NCBI GenBank assembly: GCA_052387905.1
Contig: JBQTIR010000010.1
Coordinates: 129,528 to 193,527 of the forward strand
Direction: 5' to 3'
DNA from: JBQTII01 sp052387905
GTDB taxonomy: Bacteria; Actinomycetota; Actinomycetes; Sporichthyales; Sporichthyaceae
Length of the DNA stretch: 64,000 nucleotides
The notes below the pieces were generated by a model. It did not search any database. It saw only the letters and a list, made by a program, of their open reading frames with translations, and was not told where the DNA came from. The translations under genes and the position numbers were made by a program. Below are positions 52,519 to 61,054 of this stretch, piece by piece (position 1 is the first letter of the stretch; each line of letters opens with the position of its first letter).

Positions 52519-52524
52519 CAGGAT
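52519..52524 (+). promoter_or_regulatory. Candidate -10 element of a leaderless hemH transcript
   Basis: CAGGAT ends seven bases before the GTG start; no ribosome site is visible. Confidence 0.4.
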
Positions 52525-52531
52525 CGCAGCT

Positions 52532-53599
52532 GTGAGCGAGCGCAGCTACGACGCATTCCTTCTGGTTTCCTTCGGCGGTCCGGAGGCACCCGCGGACGTC
52601 CTGCCGTTCCTGGAGAACGTAACCCGCGGCCGTGGGGTTCCGCCCGAGCGCCTGGTCTCGGTGGCCGAGCACTACCACCACCTCGGTGGGCGCAGTCCGA
52701 TCAACGATCAGTGCCGGGCATTGCTCGTCGCGATCGAGGCGGAGTTCCGAGCGAGGGGCATCGACCTGCCGATCTACTGGGGCAACCGCAACTGGCACCC
52801 GATGCTCGCCGACACCTTTACCGCGATGGCAGCTGACGGGGTCCGGTCGGTGCTTGCGATGACGACGTCGGCCTACGCCTCGTACTCCGGCTGTCGGCAG
52901 TACCGCGAGGACCTCGCCGCGGCGCGCACCGCCGCCGGGGCGGAAGGTATCCACATCGACAAGATCCGCCACTACTTCAACCACCCGGGCTTCGTGGAGC
53001 CGATGATCTCCTCGACGATCGCGGCCCTGGATGCCCTGCCGGGCGGGCTTGCAGAATCCGCGCCCCTGGTGTTCACCACTCACTCGATCCCGATCGCGAT
53101 GGCTGAGCGCGCGGGACCGGACGGTGGCGCTTACGTGGCGCAACATCGCGAGGTCGCACGGCTGGTAGCCCAGGGGGTCACCGTGCGAACCGGTGTGGCT
53201 CACCCGTGGGAGCTGGTCTTCCAATCCCGCTCCGGACCACCGTCCGTTCCGTGGCTGGAGCCGTCGGTCGAGGAGCACCTGCGCACGTTGGCCGCCGGTG
53301 GGGTGCGCGGGGTGGTCGTGGTCCCGATCGGGTTCATCTCCGACCACGTGGAGGTCTGTTACGACCTCGACATCGAGCTGCGAGAACTCGCCGACTCGCT
53401 CGGCATGGCGATGTCCCGGGCGGGGACCGTCGGTGTCGACCCGGCGTTCGTGCGGGCTGTCGGGGACCTGGTGCGCGAGCGGATCGACGGCGGCCCGCGG
53501 GCAGCCGTGGGTGAGCTCGGGCCGAGCCACGACACCTGCCCCGCAGGGTGTTGTGCGAACCTGCGCGGACCCACACCGGCGGCCGCAGGCCAGGACTGA
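52532..53599 (+). CDS. hemH: Ferrochelatase (coproporphyrin type)
   Basis: 355 aa. LLVSFGGPEAPADVLPFLENV is the N-terminal signature; VFTTHSIPIAMA holds the metal-binding His and VVVPIGFISDHVEVCYDLD the opposing Glu. TSAYASYSGCRQY and CPAGCCANLRG supply the cysteines of the [2Fe-2S] cluster known in actinobacterial enzymes. It inserts iron into coproporphyrin III in the actinobacterial haem route. GTG start, leaderless. An IMPase gene follows after 22 bases. Confidence 0.93.
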   Translation: MSERSYDAFLLVSFGGPEAPADVLPFLENVTRGRGVPPERLVSVAEHYHHLGGRSPINDQCRALLVAIEAEFRARGIDLPIYWGNRNWHPMLADTFTAMAADGVRSVLAMTTSAYASYSGCRQYREDLAAARTAAGAEGIHIDKIRHYFNHPGFVEPMISSTIAALDALPGGLAESAPLVFTTHSIPIAMAERAGPDGGAYVAQHREVARLVAQGVTVRTGVAHPWELVFQSRSGPPSVPWLEPSVEEHLRTLAAGGVRGVVVVPIGFISDHVEVCYDLDIELRELADSLGMAMSRAGTVGVDPAFVRAVGDLVRERIDGGPRAAVGELGPSHDTCPAGCCANLRGPTPAAAGQD

Positions 53600-53621
53600 G
53601 CAGATCAAGCAGATTGAGCAG

Positions 53622-54470
53622 ATGAACTCTCACCTCGACAGCGACCCGGACCGCACCCCGGCCGAGCTCCTGGACATCGCGGTCGCGCTGGCCCACTCGG
53701 CGGGTGAACTGCTGCTGCGCTACCGCGCTGCCGGCCGGCCGGCGACGGAGTCCAAGTCGACCCCCACCGATGTCGTCACCGCCGCCGACCGCGCCGCAGA
53801 GGCATTGATCTGCGAGGGGCTGGCACGCCTGCGGCCCGCGGACGGCATTCTCGGCGAGGAGGGCGCAGACACCCCCGGCACCTCGGGGATCCGCTGGATC
53901 GTGGACCCCCTCGACGGGACCGTGAACTACCTCTACGACCTCGGCGCCTGGGCGGTCAGCATCGGCGCGCAACGTGCGGGGACCTCCGTTGCCGGGGTCG
54001 TCTTTGTGCCCTCGACCGGGCAGACCTTCTCCGCGACGCGGGGCGGCGGTGCGTTCTGCGACGGCCGCCGGCTACAGATCGGCGAAGGCCCCGACCTGGA
54101 CCGGGCGTTGGTGTCGACGGGCTTCGGCTACGACGCCCGCCGCCGTGCGCACCAGGTCGAGGTGTTGCGCCGCGTCCTGCCGGCCATCCGCGACATCCGC
54201 CGCCACGGCGCCTGCGCCGTCGATCTGTGCACGCTCGCCGAGGGCAGGATCGACGCCTATTACGAGCGTGGCGTCAACCCCTGGGACTGGGCAGCCGGGG
54301 GCCTGATCGCCACCGAGGCGGGGGCGCTGATCGGGGGTCTGCACGGCAACGAGCCGTCACACGACCTGCTGCTTGCGGCCGGGCCGCGGTTGTTCGGGCC
54401 CCTGCACGATCTCCTCGCCACGGCCGGCGCCGGCCACGAGAGCGGATTCATCGAACCGGTCACCGGATAG
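53622..54470 (+). CDS. Inositol monophosphatase family protein
   Basis: 282 aa. The metal-binding motifs are GEEGAD, WIVDPLDGTVNYLY and NPWDWAAGGLIATEAGALI, all complete. It dephosphorylates inositol 1-phosphate or a similar sugar phosphate (SuhB/ImpA type); in actinobacteria this can feed phosphatidylinositol and mycothiol synthesis. The ATG lies at the end of a repeated CAGATCAAGCAGATTGAGCAG stretch with no clear ribosome site, so coupling to hemH is possible. Confidence 0.92.
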   Translation: MNSHLDSDPDRTPAELLDIAVALAHSAGELLLRYRAAGRPATESKSTPTDVVTAADRAAEALICEGLARLRPADGILGEEGADTPGTSGIRWIVDPLDGTVNYLYDLGAWAVSIGAQRAGTSVAGVVFVPSTGQTFSATRGGGAFCDGRRLQIGEGPDLDRALVSTGFGYDARRRAHQVEVLRRVLPAIRDIRRHGACAVDLCTLAEGRIDAYYERGVNPWDWAAGGLIATEAGALIGGLHGNEPSHDLLLAAGPRLFGPLHDLLATAGAGHESGFIEPVTG

Positions 54471-54623
54471 GCGTGGCGCTCATCACGGGGTCCGGGTAGT
54501 ACTCCCGGGGCGCCGGTGAGGCACAATCGCGGCCCCGGATGCATACTGCGCTGCTAACCCGCACCGCAGATCCGCCCGCCCCCGCTGGAACACAACGCAC
54601 GCTGCCAGGAGAGCACTCAACCG

Positions 54624-54920
54624 ATGGCTACTGATTACGACGCTCCGCGCAAGACCGACGATGAGCTCAACGAGGACAGCATCGAGGAGCTCAAGTCCCG
54701 TCGCGTGGACAAGAGCGCCGGTGTCGTCGATGTGGACGAGGCCGACCTCGCCGAAGCGCATGAGCTGCCCGGGGCTGACCTCTCCGGGGAGGAACTCAGC
54801 GTCCGGGTGCTGCCCCGCCAGGCCGACGAGTTCACCTGCTCGTCGTGCTTCCTGGTCGCCCACCGCAGCCAACTTGCCAGCGAGAAGGGCGACGTGTTGC
54901 TCTGCCGCGACTGCGCCTGA
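54624..54920 (+). CDS. DUF4193 zinc-ribbon-like protein
   Basis: 98 aa. MATDYDAPRKTDDELNEDSIEELKSRR is the highly conserved DUF4193 N-terminus; FTCSSCFLV and LLCRDCA supply two Cys-x2-Cys pairs for one zinc. The protein is acidic and cytoplasmic, of unknown function, and sits near hemH/IMPase in many actinobacteria. AGGAGAG lies nine bases before the ATG. Confidence 0.92.
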   Translation: MATDYDAPRKTDDELNEDSIEELKSRRVDKSAGVVDVDEADLAEAHELPGADLSGEELSVRVLPRQADEFTCSSCFLVAHRSQLASEKGDVLLCRDCA

Positions 54921-54947
54921 CCGGGCGGCCGTCGGCGGAGTTCGGTC

Positions 54948-55241
54948 CTAGAACTCGACCGGGCCGATGCCGGGGGGCAGCGCGCCGGTGGCCGAGCGCC
55001 ATGTCGAGGCCGCACCCCGGGTGAGGATGAGCTTCACCACGCCCACCGTCGCTCCGGTGATCAGGGCCCACAGCAGGGCCTGCGACCACGTCGTGTCGGG
55101 GTTCTCCGGCTCGGGGGGAGGGTCCCCGCCGGTGGCCGCACGCCAGGCCGAGCCGACCGCCTTTTTGGTGAGCTTGCCGCCGACCAGCGCCGTCCCGGTC
55201 GCCAGGGCTCGCCACGCCATGGTCGCGCTGCCGTTGTCCAT
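54948..55241 (-). CDS. DUF4235 membrane protein
   Basis: 97 aa. An N-terminal segment with GGKLTKKAVGSAWRAATG and a hydrophobic helix (ALLWALITGATVGVVKLIL) are followed by a second WRSATG motif, the pattern of DUF4235. It is probably a small inner-membrane protein with no known role. Five bases separate it from the DUF3093 gene, so the two form an operon. Confidence 0.85.
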   Translation of the reverse strand: MDNGSATMAWRALATGTALVGGKLTKKAVGSAWRAATGGDPPPEPENPDTTWSQALLWALITGATVGVVKLILTRGAASTWRSATGALPPGIGPVEF

Positions 55242-55246
55242 GGGAG

Positions 55247-55726
55247 TTAACGTACGCGGTCGCGTGCGGCGCTCAGCGCGGCCGCCAACGCCTGCGGGTC
55301 GCGCGTCGAGACGTACCAGTACGGGGTGCGGTCGGCAGGGTCGGCGACGTCGACCCGCACGGCGGTGGGCACGTAGCCACGTAGCACCAGGAAGGCCCGG
55401 GCGTCGGCGCGCGGACCGCGCAAGGCCCGGGACTGGTCAGGGTCCAACGGGTGCACCGCGCCGACCGCACTCAGCGGTAGCCGCCCGCGGCCGGCCCGGA
55501 ATTCGCTCGGACCCACCGCCACCTCGAGGTCGCCGTAGCGCCGTAGCGCGTCGATGACCCCGCCGGTCAACAACAGCGCGGTCGCGATCCCGGCGAACGG
55601 GCCGACGAACGCGTTCATCCCGACGGCAAAGACCACGACGAAGAACACCGGGATCAGCCACCACACCCAGGGCACGCGCAGTCGTTCGGCGTAGGTCGGG
55701 GTCGCGGCCGGGCCAGGGGAGGTCAC
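55247..55726 (-). CDS. DUF3093 membrane protein
   Basis: 159 aa. TYAERLRVPWVWWLIPVFFVVVFAVGMNAFVG starts the first of two membrane segments; the soluble part has VAVGPSEFRAGRGRLPLSAVGAV and the tail YWYVSTRDPQALAAAL, typical of DUF3093. The function is unknown. In actinobacteria it lies next to dut and DUF4193, as here. Confidence 0.9.
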   Translation of the reverse strand: MTSPGPAATPTYAERLRVPWVWWLIPVFFVVVFAVGMNAFVGPFAGIATALLLTGGVIDALRRYGDLEVAVGPSEFRAGRGRLPLSAVGAVHPLDPDQSRALRGPRADARAFLVLRGYVPTAVRVDVADPADRTPYWYVSTRDPQALAAALSAARDRVR

Positions 55727-55765
55727 GGCGTCAGCCTGACATCCCGGACCGCACCGGTGATGCCC

Positions 55766-55771
55766 TACCCT
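55766..55771 (+). promoter_or_regulatory. Candidate -10 element of a leaderless dut transcript
   Basis: TACCCT ends eight bases before the GTG start of dut. Confidence 0.4.
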
Positions 55772-55779
55772 CGGGCAGC

Positions 55780-56277
55780 GTGGCGGCCGGGGAATCAGAT
55801 GCGGGCTCCGAGCGTGTCGACGTCCTGGTGACGCGGCTGGACCCGGGCCTGCCGCTGCCGTCCTACGCCTACCCCGGCGATGCCGGCGCTGACCTGTGCG
55901 CGGCTGCCGATGTCGAGATCGCCCCGGGCGAGCGCGTCATGGTGGCGACCGGGATCGCGATCGCCCTGCCGGCGGGGTATGCAGCCTTCGTGCACCCCCG
56001 CTCGGGTTTGGCCCACCGGATGGGACTCGGCATCGTCAATGCGCCGGGTACCGTCGACGCTGGGTACCGCGGGGAGATCAAGGTGCTGCTGGTCAACCAC
56101 GACCGCCGGCACTCGGCCCGGTTGTCCCGCGGGGACCGGATCGCCCAGCTGGTCATCCAACGGGTGGAGACCGCGGTATTTCACGAGGTCGCCACCCTGC
56201 CCGGGACGGCACGCGGCACCGGTGGACACGGTTCGAGCGGCGGATTCAGCAGTACTGCACCGACAGAGGGGAACTGA
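55780..56277 (+). CDS. dut: dUTP diphosphatase
   Basis: 165 aa, trimeric dUTPase. All five motifs are present: AYPGDAGADL, PRSGLAHRMGL, GTVDAGYRGEIKVLL, RGDRIAQLVI and RGTGGHGSSGGF at the C-terminus. It hydrolyses dUTP to dUMP, keeping uracil out of DNA and feeding thymidylate synthesis. GTG start, leaderless. The next gene begins two bases after its stop. Confidence 0.95.
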   Translation: MAAGESDAGSERVDVLVTRLDPGLPLPSYAYPGDAGADLCAAADVEIAPGERVMVATGIAIALPAGYAAFVHPRSGLAHRMGLGIVNAPGTVDAGYRGEIKVLLVNHDRRHSARLSRGDRIAQLVIQRVETAVFHEVATLPGTARGTGGHGSSGGFSSTAPTEGN

Positions 56278-56278
56278 G

Positions 56279-57154
56279 ATGGCATTGCGACGTCGTCGCA
56301 AGGACACCGGGTCCGATGGATCGGACGCCGAGCTCCAGTCACCGGGCGTGGAGTCCACCGACGCGGGGGACGCCGACACCGCGACGGAGCTGCCGGCCGA
56401 GGAGCTGGCGGCCGAGGAAAAGCCTGTCGAGGGTTTCGATGAGGACTGGCCCAGCATCGCCAAGGCCGACCGCGAGGGCGGCCCGTGGGATTCGGAGTCC
56501 ATGGCCGAGGACAAGGTGGAACGCGTCGACCTCTCCGGCGTCCGCGTCCCGATCGTGGCGGGCATGGAGTTGCGCGCCGAGCTCACCGACGAACAGGAAG
56601 TCGTCGCGGTCACGTTGATCCTCGGACGCAGTGCCCTGCAGATCCAGCCGTTCGCCGCACCCCGCACCCTCGGGATCTGGGACGAGGTGCGCGATGAGAT
56701 CGCGGAGGGGATCCGCGCCTCCGGTGGCACCGCCACCCTCACCTTCGGTCGATTCGGCGCCGAGCTCTGCGCCGATGTCGGCGTGGTGATGCCCGACGGC
56801 ACGACGGGGGTGCAGACCGCTCGCTTCCTCGGCATCGACGGACCGCGCTGGTTCCTGCGCGCCGTGATCACCGGTGAGGCCGCCTCTGACGAGGTCGCAC
56901 GCGCGCAGCTCGAGGACCTGCTCGCCGACGTGGTCGTCGTGCGCGGTGTCGACCCGATGGCCCCGCGCGAGCCGATCGCCTTGGCGCTGCCCGACATGGT
57001 CGAGGTCGGGGAGCCGGGTGAGGCGTTCGAGGCGACGGGCCCTGCAGAGGGTGCCGACGATGCCCCCTCCGACGAGGACGCAGCGGCCCAGCCGAAGCGG
57101 ATCGAGGACTTCAATCCGTTCGAACGCGGGCCCGAGATCACCGAAGTCCGCTGA
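56279..57154 (+). CDS. DUF3710 protein
   Basis: 291 aa. A basic tip (MALRRRRK) and an acidic N-terminal third lead to the conserved core GPWDSESMAEDKVERVDLSGVRVP, ALQIQPFAAPRTLGIWDEVRDEI and RFLGIDGPRWFLRAVITGEA, which define DUF3710. The function is unknown; the family lies downstream of dut in most actinobacteria. AGAGGGGA precedes the ATG. Confidence 0.93.
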   Translation: MALRRRRKDTGSDGSDAELQSPGVESTDAGDADTATELPAEELAAEEKPVEGFDEDWPSIAKADREGGPWDSESMAEDKVERVDLSGVRVPIVAGMELRAELTDEQEVVAVTLILGRSALQIQPFAAPRTLGIWDEVRDEIAEGIRASGGTATLTFGRFGAELCADVGVVMPDGTTGVQTARFLGIDGPRWFLRAVITGEAASDEVARAQLEDLLADVVVVRGVDPMAPREPIALALPDMVEVGEPGEAFEATGPAEGADDAPSDEDAAAQPKRIEDFNPFERGPEITEVR

Positions 57155-57155
57155 G

Positions 57156-57578
57156 GTGGACCGGACGGGTTCAGGATCCGGCGAGGCCTCGACCGAGCCC
57201 GGTGGCGGCCGGCTGCGCCGCATGATCGGACGGCTCACCGCCAGCCGGGACGAACTGGAGGCGGCCGAGGCTCGCGACGGCGCGGTCGGCGCCGGCGGAA
57301 CCCCGATCAACACCTGCGGGGACCGCGAGCTGGTCACGGTCGCCGGCACGCTGCGCACGGTCACGTTCCGCCCACGGGCTGGCGTGCCCGCGTTGGAGGC
57401 CGAACTGTACGACGGATCCGGGACGGTCTCGCTGGTCTGGCTGGGCCGGCGGCGCATCGCCGGGGTCGAGCCGGGACGCGGGATACGCGTTCAGGGCCGA
57501 ATCTCCTGCGGAGAGGGTCGTCAGGTGATCTTCAACCCGCGTTATGAGTTGCGGCCCGCGACCGGTGGACCCGCATGA
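57156..57578 (+). CDS. OB-fold nucleic-acid-binding domain protein
   Basis: 140 aa. After a flexible ~20-residue start, ELVTVAGTLRTVTFRP, LEAELYDGSGTVSLVWLGRR and GIRVQGRISCGEGRQVIFNPRYEL trace the five-stranded OB fold seen in RecG and ReqQ-like wedge domains. It may bind single-stranded nucleic acid. The GTG is one base after the DUF3710 stop, and the gene overlaps the DUF3159 start by four bases. Confidence 0.85.
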   Translation: MDRTGSGSGEASTEPGGGRLRRMIGRLTASRDELEAAEARDGAVGAGGTPINTCGDRELVTVAGTLRTVTFRPRAGVPALEAELYDGSGTVSLVWLGRRRIAGVEPGRGIRVQGRISCGEGRQVIFNPRYELRPATGGPA

Positions 57579-58270
57579 GCGAGCGCAGCGAGTCACCAGC
57601 CGCGGACGTGACCACGGTCGAGCAGCTGGTCCGCAAACAGCTCTCCGCGGCACTGGGCGGGCCCCGGGGCGTCATCGAGGCGGCAGTCCCCACCGCCACC
57701 TTCACGCTGTGCTACGTCATCTCCGACGCGCTCAAGCCGTCGCTGATGATCGCGGTCGGCTTGGCGTTGCTGCTGCTCCTCGTCCGGCTGGTCCAGCGCA
57801 GCACCGTCCAGTTCGTGCTCAATGCGGTCTTCGGCATCGGAATCGGTGCAGCGTTCGCGCTGCGCGCCGACAGCTCCGGTGGCGGCGACGACGGGGCACT
57901 CGCGTACTTCCTGCCCGGGATCCTCTACAACACCGCGTACTCCGTGGTCCTGCTCGCGACGGTGCTCATCCGGTGGCCGCTCGTCGGCTTCATGGTCGGC
58001 GCCGTCACCGGCGACCCCACCGCCTGGCGATCGGACCCGGCCATGGTCAAGCTCTGCAGCCGGCTCACGCTGCTGCTCGCCGCCCCGTGTGTCCTGCGGG
58101 TGCTCGTGCAGTACCCGCTGTATGAGGCCGGCGAGGTGGGTCTGCTCGGCACCGCCAAGATCGTGATGGGCTGGCCCTTGCAGGTGGCCGCCCTCGCTGC
58201 CATGGCGGCCCTGCTGGCGCGCGGGCGCACCCCGCTCACCACTCCTGCGACCGGCCCCTCGCCCAGCTGA
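57575..58270 (+). CDS. DUF3159 membrane protein
   Basis: 231 aa with about five membrane segments (AVPTATFTLCYVISDALKP, LMIAVGLALLLLLVRLVQ, GILYNTAYSVVLLATVLIRW, LPLVGFMVG-like region and QVAALAAMAALLA). GGPRGVIEAAVPTATFTLCY is the family signature. The function is unknown. ATGA overlap with the OB-fold gene makes it the end of a dut operon. Confidence 0.92.
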   Translation: MSERSESPAADVTTVEQLVRKQLSAALGGPRGVIEAAVPTATFTLCYVISDALKPSLMIAVGLALLLLLVRLVQRSTVQFVLNAVFGIGIGAAFALRADSSGGGDDGALAYFLPGILYNTAYSVVLLATVLIRWPLVGFMVGAVTGDPTAWRSDPAMVKLCSRLTLLLAAPCVLRVLVQYPLYEAGEVGLLGTAKIVMGWPLQVAALAAMAALLARGRTPLTTPATGPSPS

Positions 58271-58283
58271 GTGCGCCCCGGCC

Positions 58284-58952
58284 TCAGGGCAGGTGGTGCG
58301 GGGAGAGCAAGTCCTCCAGCGCCGATTCGCGGTCCGGCGACGCGACGAAGAGCAACTCGTCGCCGGCCTCCAGCGGATCGTCGCGGCTGGGGACCAGGAC
58401 CCGGTCCTGGCGGATGATCGTGACCAGGGCGGTGTCGGGGGGCCAGGCCACATCCCCGACACGGTTGCCGATCTGCGGGGAATCCTCCGGCAGCGTCAGC
58501 TCGACGAGGTTGGCCTCGCCGTGCTTGAACGAGAACAGCCGGACCAGGTCGCCGACGGTCACGGCCTCCTCGACCAACGCCGAGAGCAGACGCGGGGTGG
58601 AGACGGCGACGTCGACCCCCCAGGCCTCGGTGAACAGCGGCTCGTTGTTGGGGTGGTTGACCCGAGCCACGACGCGGGGGACCGCGAACTCGGTCTTGGC
58701 GAGCAGGGAGACCACGAGGTTGACCTTGTCGTCGCCGCTGGCCGCTATGACCACCTGGCAGCGGTGCAGCTGCGCTTCCTGCAACGTGGACATCTCACAC
58801 GCGTCGGCGAGCAGCCACTCGGCGTTCGGGACGACCTCGACCTTGATGGCCTTGGGGTCTCGGTCGATGAGCAGGACCTCGTGGCCGTTGCCGACCAGTT
58901 CGGAGGCGATGGAGCGACCGACGGCGCCGGCCCCGGCGATGGCGACTCGCAT
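58284..58952 (-). CDS. TrkA-family potassium uptake regulatory protein (second of pair)
   Basis: 222 aa. An N-terminal NAD-binding RCK domain (MRVAIAGAGAVGRSIASEL, VLLIDRD, ADACEMSTL, VVIAASGDDKVNLVVSLLAK) is followed by a C-terminal RCK-C domain. It is a cytoplasmic gating subunit of a K+ channel or transporter; the membrane subunit is not in this window. It starts at the base where its upstream partner stops, so both are co-translated (CeoB/CeoC-like pair). Confidence 0.93.
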   Translation of the reverse strand: MRVAIAGAGAVGRSIASELVGNGHEVLLIDRDPKAIKVEVVPNAEWLLADACEMSTLQEAQLHRCQVVIAASGDDKVNLVVSLLAKTEFAVPRVVARVNHPNNEPLFTEAWGVDVAVSTPRLLSALVEEAVTVGDLVRLFSFKHGEANLVELTLPEDSPQIGNRVGDVAWPPDTALVTIIRQDRVLVPSRDDPLEAGDELLFVASPDRESALEDLLSPHHLP

Positions 58953-59629
58953 CAGTGCGCTCCCGATCCCACGTGCACAGGTCCGGCGGCGAAGACGGCT
59001 TCGGCCGCCTCGGCAAAGCGCTCGGAGAGCAGCACGTGCACGAGGTCGCCGTCCTGGATGACGGTCTCGGCGTGCGGGAGCATGCCTTCACCGAGCCGGG
59101 TGAGGAACGCGATCCGCACCCCGGCGGCAGCCTCCAGTTCGGTGGCGGGGTGTCCGGTCCAGGCCGGGTTCAGATGAACCTGGCACAGCGCGACCGAGCC
59201 ACTGGGGTCGCGCCACAGCGGCTCGGAACCGGCCGGCAGCAGCCTGCGCAGTACCTGGTCGGCCGTCCAGCTCACGGTCGCGACCGTCGGGATGCCCAGG
59301 CGTTCGTAGACCTCGGCGCGGGCCGGGTCGTAGATCCGGGCGACGACGTTGTCCACCCCGAACTGCTCGCGCGCCAGGCGCGCCGAGATGATGTTGGAGT
59401 TGTCGCCGCTGCTGACCGCCGCGAAGCCGTCCGCCTGCTCGATCCCGGCCTCCAGGAGCGTCTCCTGGTCGAATCCGACGCCGGTCACCCGGCGGCCGGA
59501 GAAGGACGCCCCGAGCCGACGGAACGCGTCGGCCTCCTGGTCGACGACGGCGACGTCGTGGCCTTTCGCCTCCAGCGCGAGCGCCAGCGTCGAGCCGACC
59601 CGCCCGCAGCCCATGATCACGATGTGCAC
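58952..59629 (-). CDS. TrkA-family potassium uptake regulatory protein (first of pair)
   Basis: 225 aa. RCK-N domain with MHIVIMGCGRVGSTLALALEAKGH, VVDQEADAF, FAAVSSGDNSNIISARLAR and RIYDPARAEVYERLGI, then an RCK-C domain (GVRIAFLTRLGEGMLP). Together with the next protein it probably forms a hetero-oligomeric ring that binds NAD(H) or ATP and controls K+ flux. It diverges from the TrmA-like gene, 67 bases apart. Confidence 0.93.
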   Translation of the reverse strand: MHIVIMGCGRVGSTLALALEAKGHDVAVVDQEADAFRRLGASFSGRRVTGVGFDQETLLEAGIEQADGFAAVSSGDNSNIISARLAREQFGVDNVVARIYDPARAEVYERLGIPTVATVSWTADQVLRRLLPAGSEPLWRDPSGSVALCQVHLNPAWTGHPATELEAAAGVRIAFLTRLGEGMLPHAETVIQDGDLVHVLLSERFAEAAEAVFAAGPVHVGSGAH

Positions 59630-59680
59630 GCTGCCTGACCCTCTCTACAGTCCGCGTCGGACGCTACACGGGTGGACGGC

Positions 59681-59686
59681 TACTCT
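59681..59686 (+). promoter_or_regulatory. Candidate -10 element upstream of the TrmA-like gene
   Basis: TACTCT ends ten bases before the ATG, allowing a leader of only a few bases. Confidence 0.35.
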
Positions 59687-59696
59687 CGGCGACGCC

Positions 59697-61052
59697 ATGG
59701 CCGGAGCTGACCCACGACCCGATCGCCGCCGACGCCGCGCTGCCGCCCTGCAGCGCCGTCCGCGGTCGGGTCCGGGGAGCCTGGTGGGGAGCGAGTACGA
59801 GGTCGAGGTCGGCCCGGTCGCGCACGGCGGGATCTGCGTGGCCCGGCATGAGGGCCGGGTCATCTTCGTCCGGCACACCTTGCCGGGGGAGCGGGTCCGC
59901 GTCCGGGTCACCGAGGGCATGCCGACGGATCGGTTTCTGCGTGCGGACGCGATCGAGGTGCTCACCGCCTCACCGGATCGGGTCGAGCCGCCCTGCCGGT
60001 ACGCCGGGCCGAGGCGGTGCGGCGGCTGCGACTGGCAGCACGCCTCGCTCGCCGCCCAGCGGGAGCTGAAGGCAGCGGTGCTCGCCGAGCAGCTGCGCCG
60101 ACTGGCCCACCTGGACCTGACCCCGGTGGTCGAGGCGGTGCCCGGAGCCGAGGACGGGTCGGGCTGGCGAACCCGGGTGCGGTTCGCGGTGAACCCGGCG
60201 GGAAACCTGGGACTGCGCAAATCCCGCTCGCACGAGATCGTCACGATCACCGACTGCTTCATCGCCCACCCGGCGGTCAACGCCTCGGGCGTCCTGGAGG
60301 CGATCTGGACCGAGACGGCGGAGGTGGCGGTCACCGCGGCGGGATCCGGGGAACGCGCGGTGCTGATCCGGCCGTCCGGGCCGCCGGCCCGGGGCGGCGG
60401 GCCGCGGATGGACCCGCTGCTCGACTCCGACCTCGACCTCATGCCCGATCGGCCCCCGGGCGTCTCGACGGCCGAGCGCGTGGTCGAACGGGTCGGTGGG
60501 CGGGTCTACGCGGTGCCGGCCGGCGGATTCTGGCAGGTGCACCCGGCCGCCGCGACCACGTTGACCGAAGCGGTCGCCGCCGCTCTTGAGCCGCGACCGG
60601 GAGAGTCCCTGCTCGATCTCTACGCCGGCTCCGGGCTCTTCGCCGGGGTGCTTGCCGTCGCGGTCGCGCCCGGCGGGACGGTGGTGGCGGTCGAGGGCGA
60701 CGCGGCGGCGGTGGCGGCCGCGCGGGACAACCTGGACGGCATGCCCGGGGTCAGCGTGATTGCGGCCCGGGTGGACGAGGCCCTCGCCGCGGGGGTGGGC
60801 CCGGCTGACCTGGTGGTGCTCGATCCGCCCCGCACCGGGGCGGGGCGCGAGGTGGTCGAGGCGATCGCCGCCCTGGCGCCCCGTCGCGTGGTCTACGTCG
60901 CCTGCGACCCGGCCGCGCTCGCCCGCGACCTCAAGACCTTCGCGGATCTGGGCTACGCGCTCGCCGGGCTGCGGGCCTTCGACCTGTTCCCGCACACGCA
61001 TCACGTGGAAGCGGTGGCGACGCTCGAACCCCTTGCGCAGCAGGGAGTCTGA
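59697..61052 (+). CDS. TrmA/RumA-type RNA uracil-C5 methyltransferase
   Basis: 451 aa. A basic N-terminus is followed by a TRAM domain (YEVEVGPVAHGGICVARHEGRVIFV), then CRYAGPRRCGGCDWQH with Fe-S-type cysteines, the SAM motif LLDLYAGSGLFAGVLA, and the catalytic VLDPPRTGAG and VYVACDPAALARDL with the nucleophilic Cys. It should make 5-methyluridine in rRNA or tRNA. A short Pro/Arg-rich insert (PARGGGPR) precedes the methylase domain. The ATG has a leaderless signal. Confidence 0.92.
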   Translation: MAGADPRPDRRRRRAAALQRRPRSGPGSLVGSEYEVEVGPVAHGGICVARHEGRVIFVRHTLPGERVRVRVTEGMPTDRFLRADAIEVLTASPDRVEPPCRYAGPRRCGGCDWQHASLAAQRELKAAVLAEQLRRLAHLDLTPVVEAVPGAEDGSGWRTRVRFAVNPAGNLGLRKSRSHEIVTITDCFIAHPAVNASGVLEAIWTETAEVAVTAAGSGERAVLIRPSGPPARGGGPRMDPLLDSDLDLMPDRPPGVSTAERVVERVGGRVYAVPAGGFWQVHPAAATTLTEAVAAALEPRPGESLLDLYAGSGLFAGVLAVAVAPGGTVVAVEGDAAAVAAARDNLDGMPGVSVIAARVDEALAAGVGPADLVVLDPPRTGAGREVVEAIAALAPRRVVYVACDPAALARDLKTFADLGYALAGLRAFDLFPHTHHVEAVATLEPLAQQGV

Positions 61053-61054
61053 CG

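Noticed and set aside
55604..55615. GAACGCGTTC as a second LexA box
   Set aside because: The spacer is two bases, not four, and it is inside the DUF3093 coding region.
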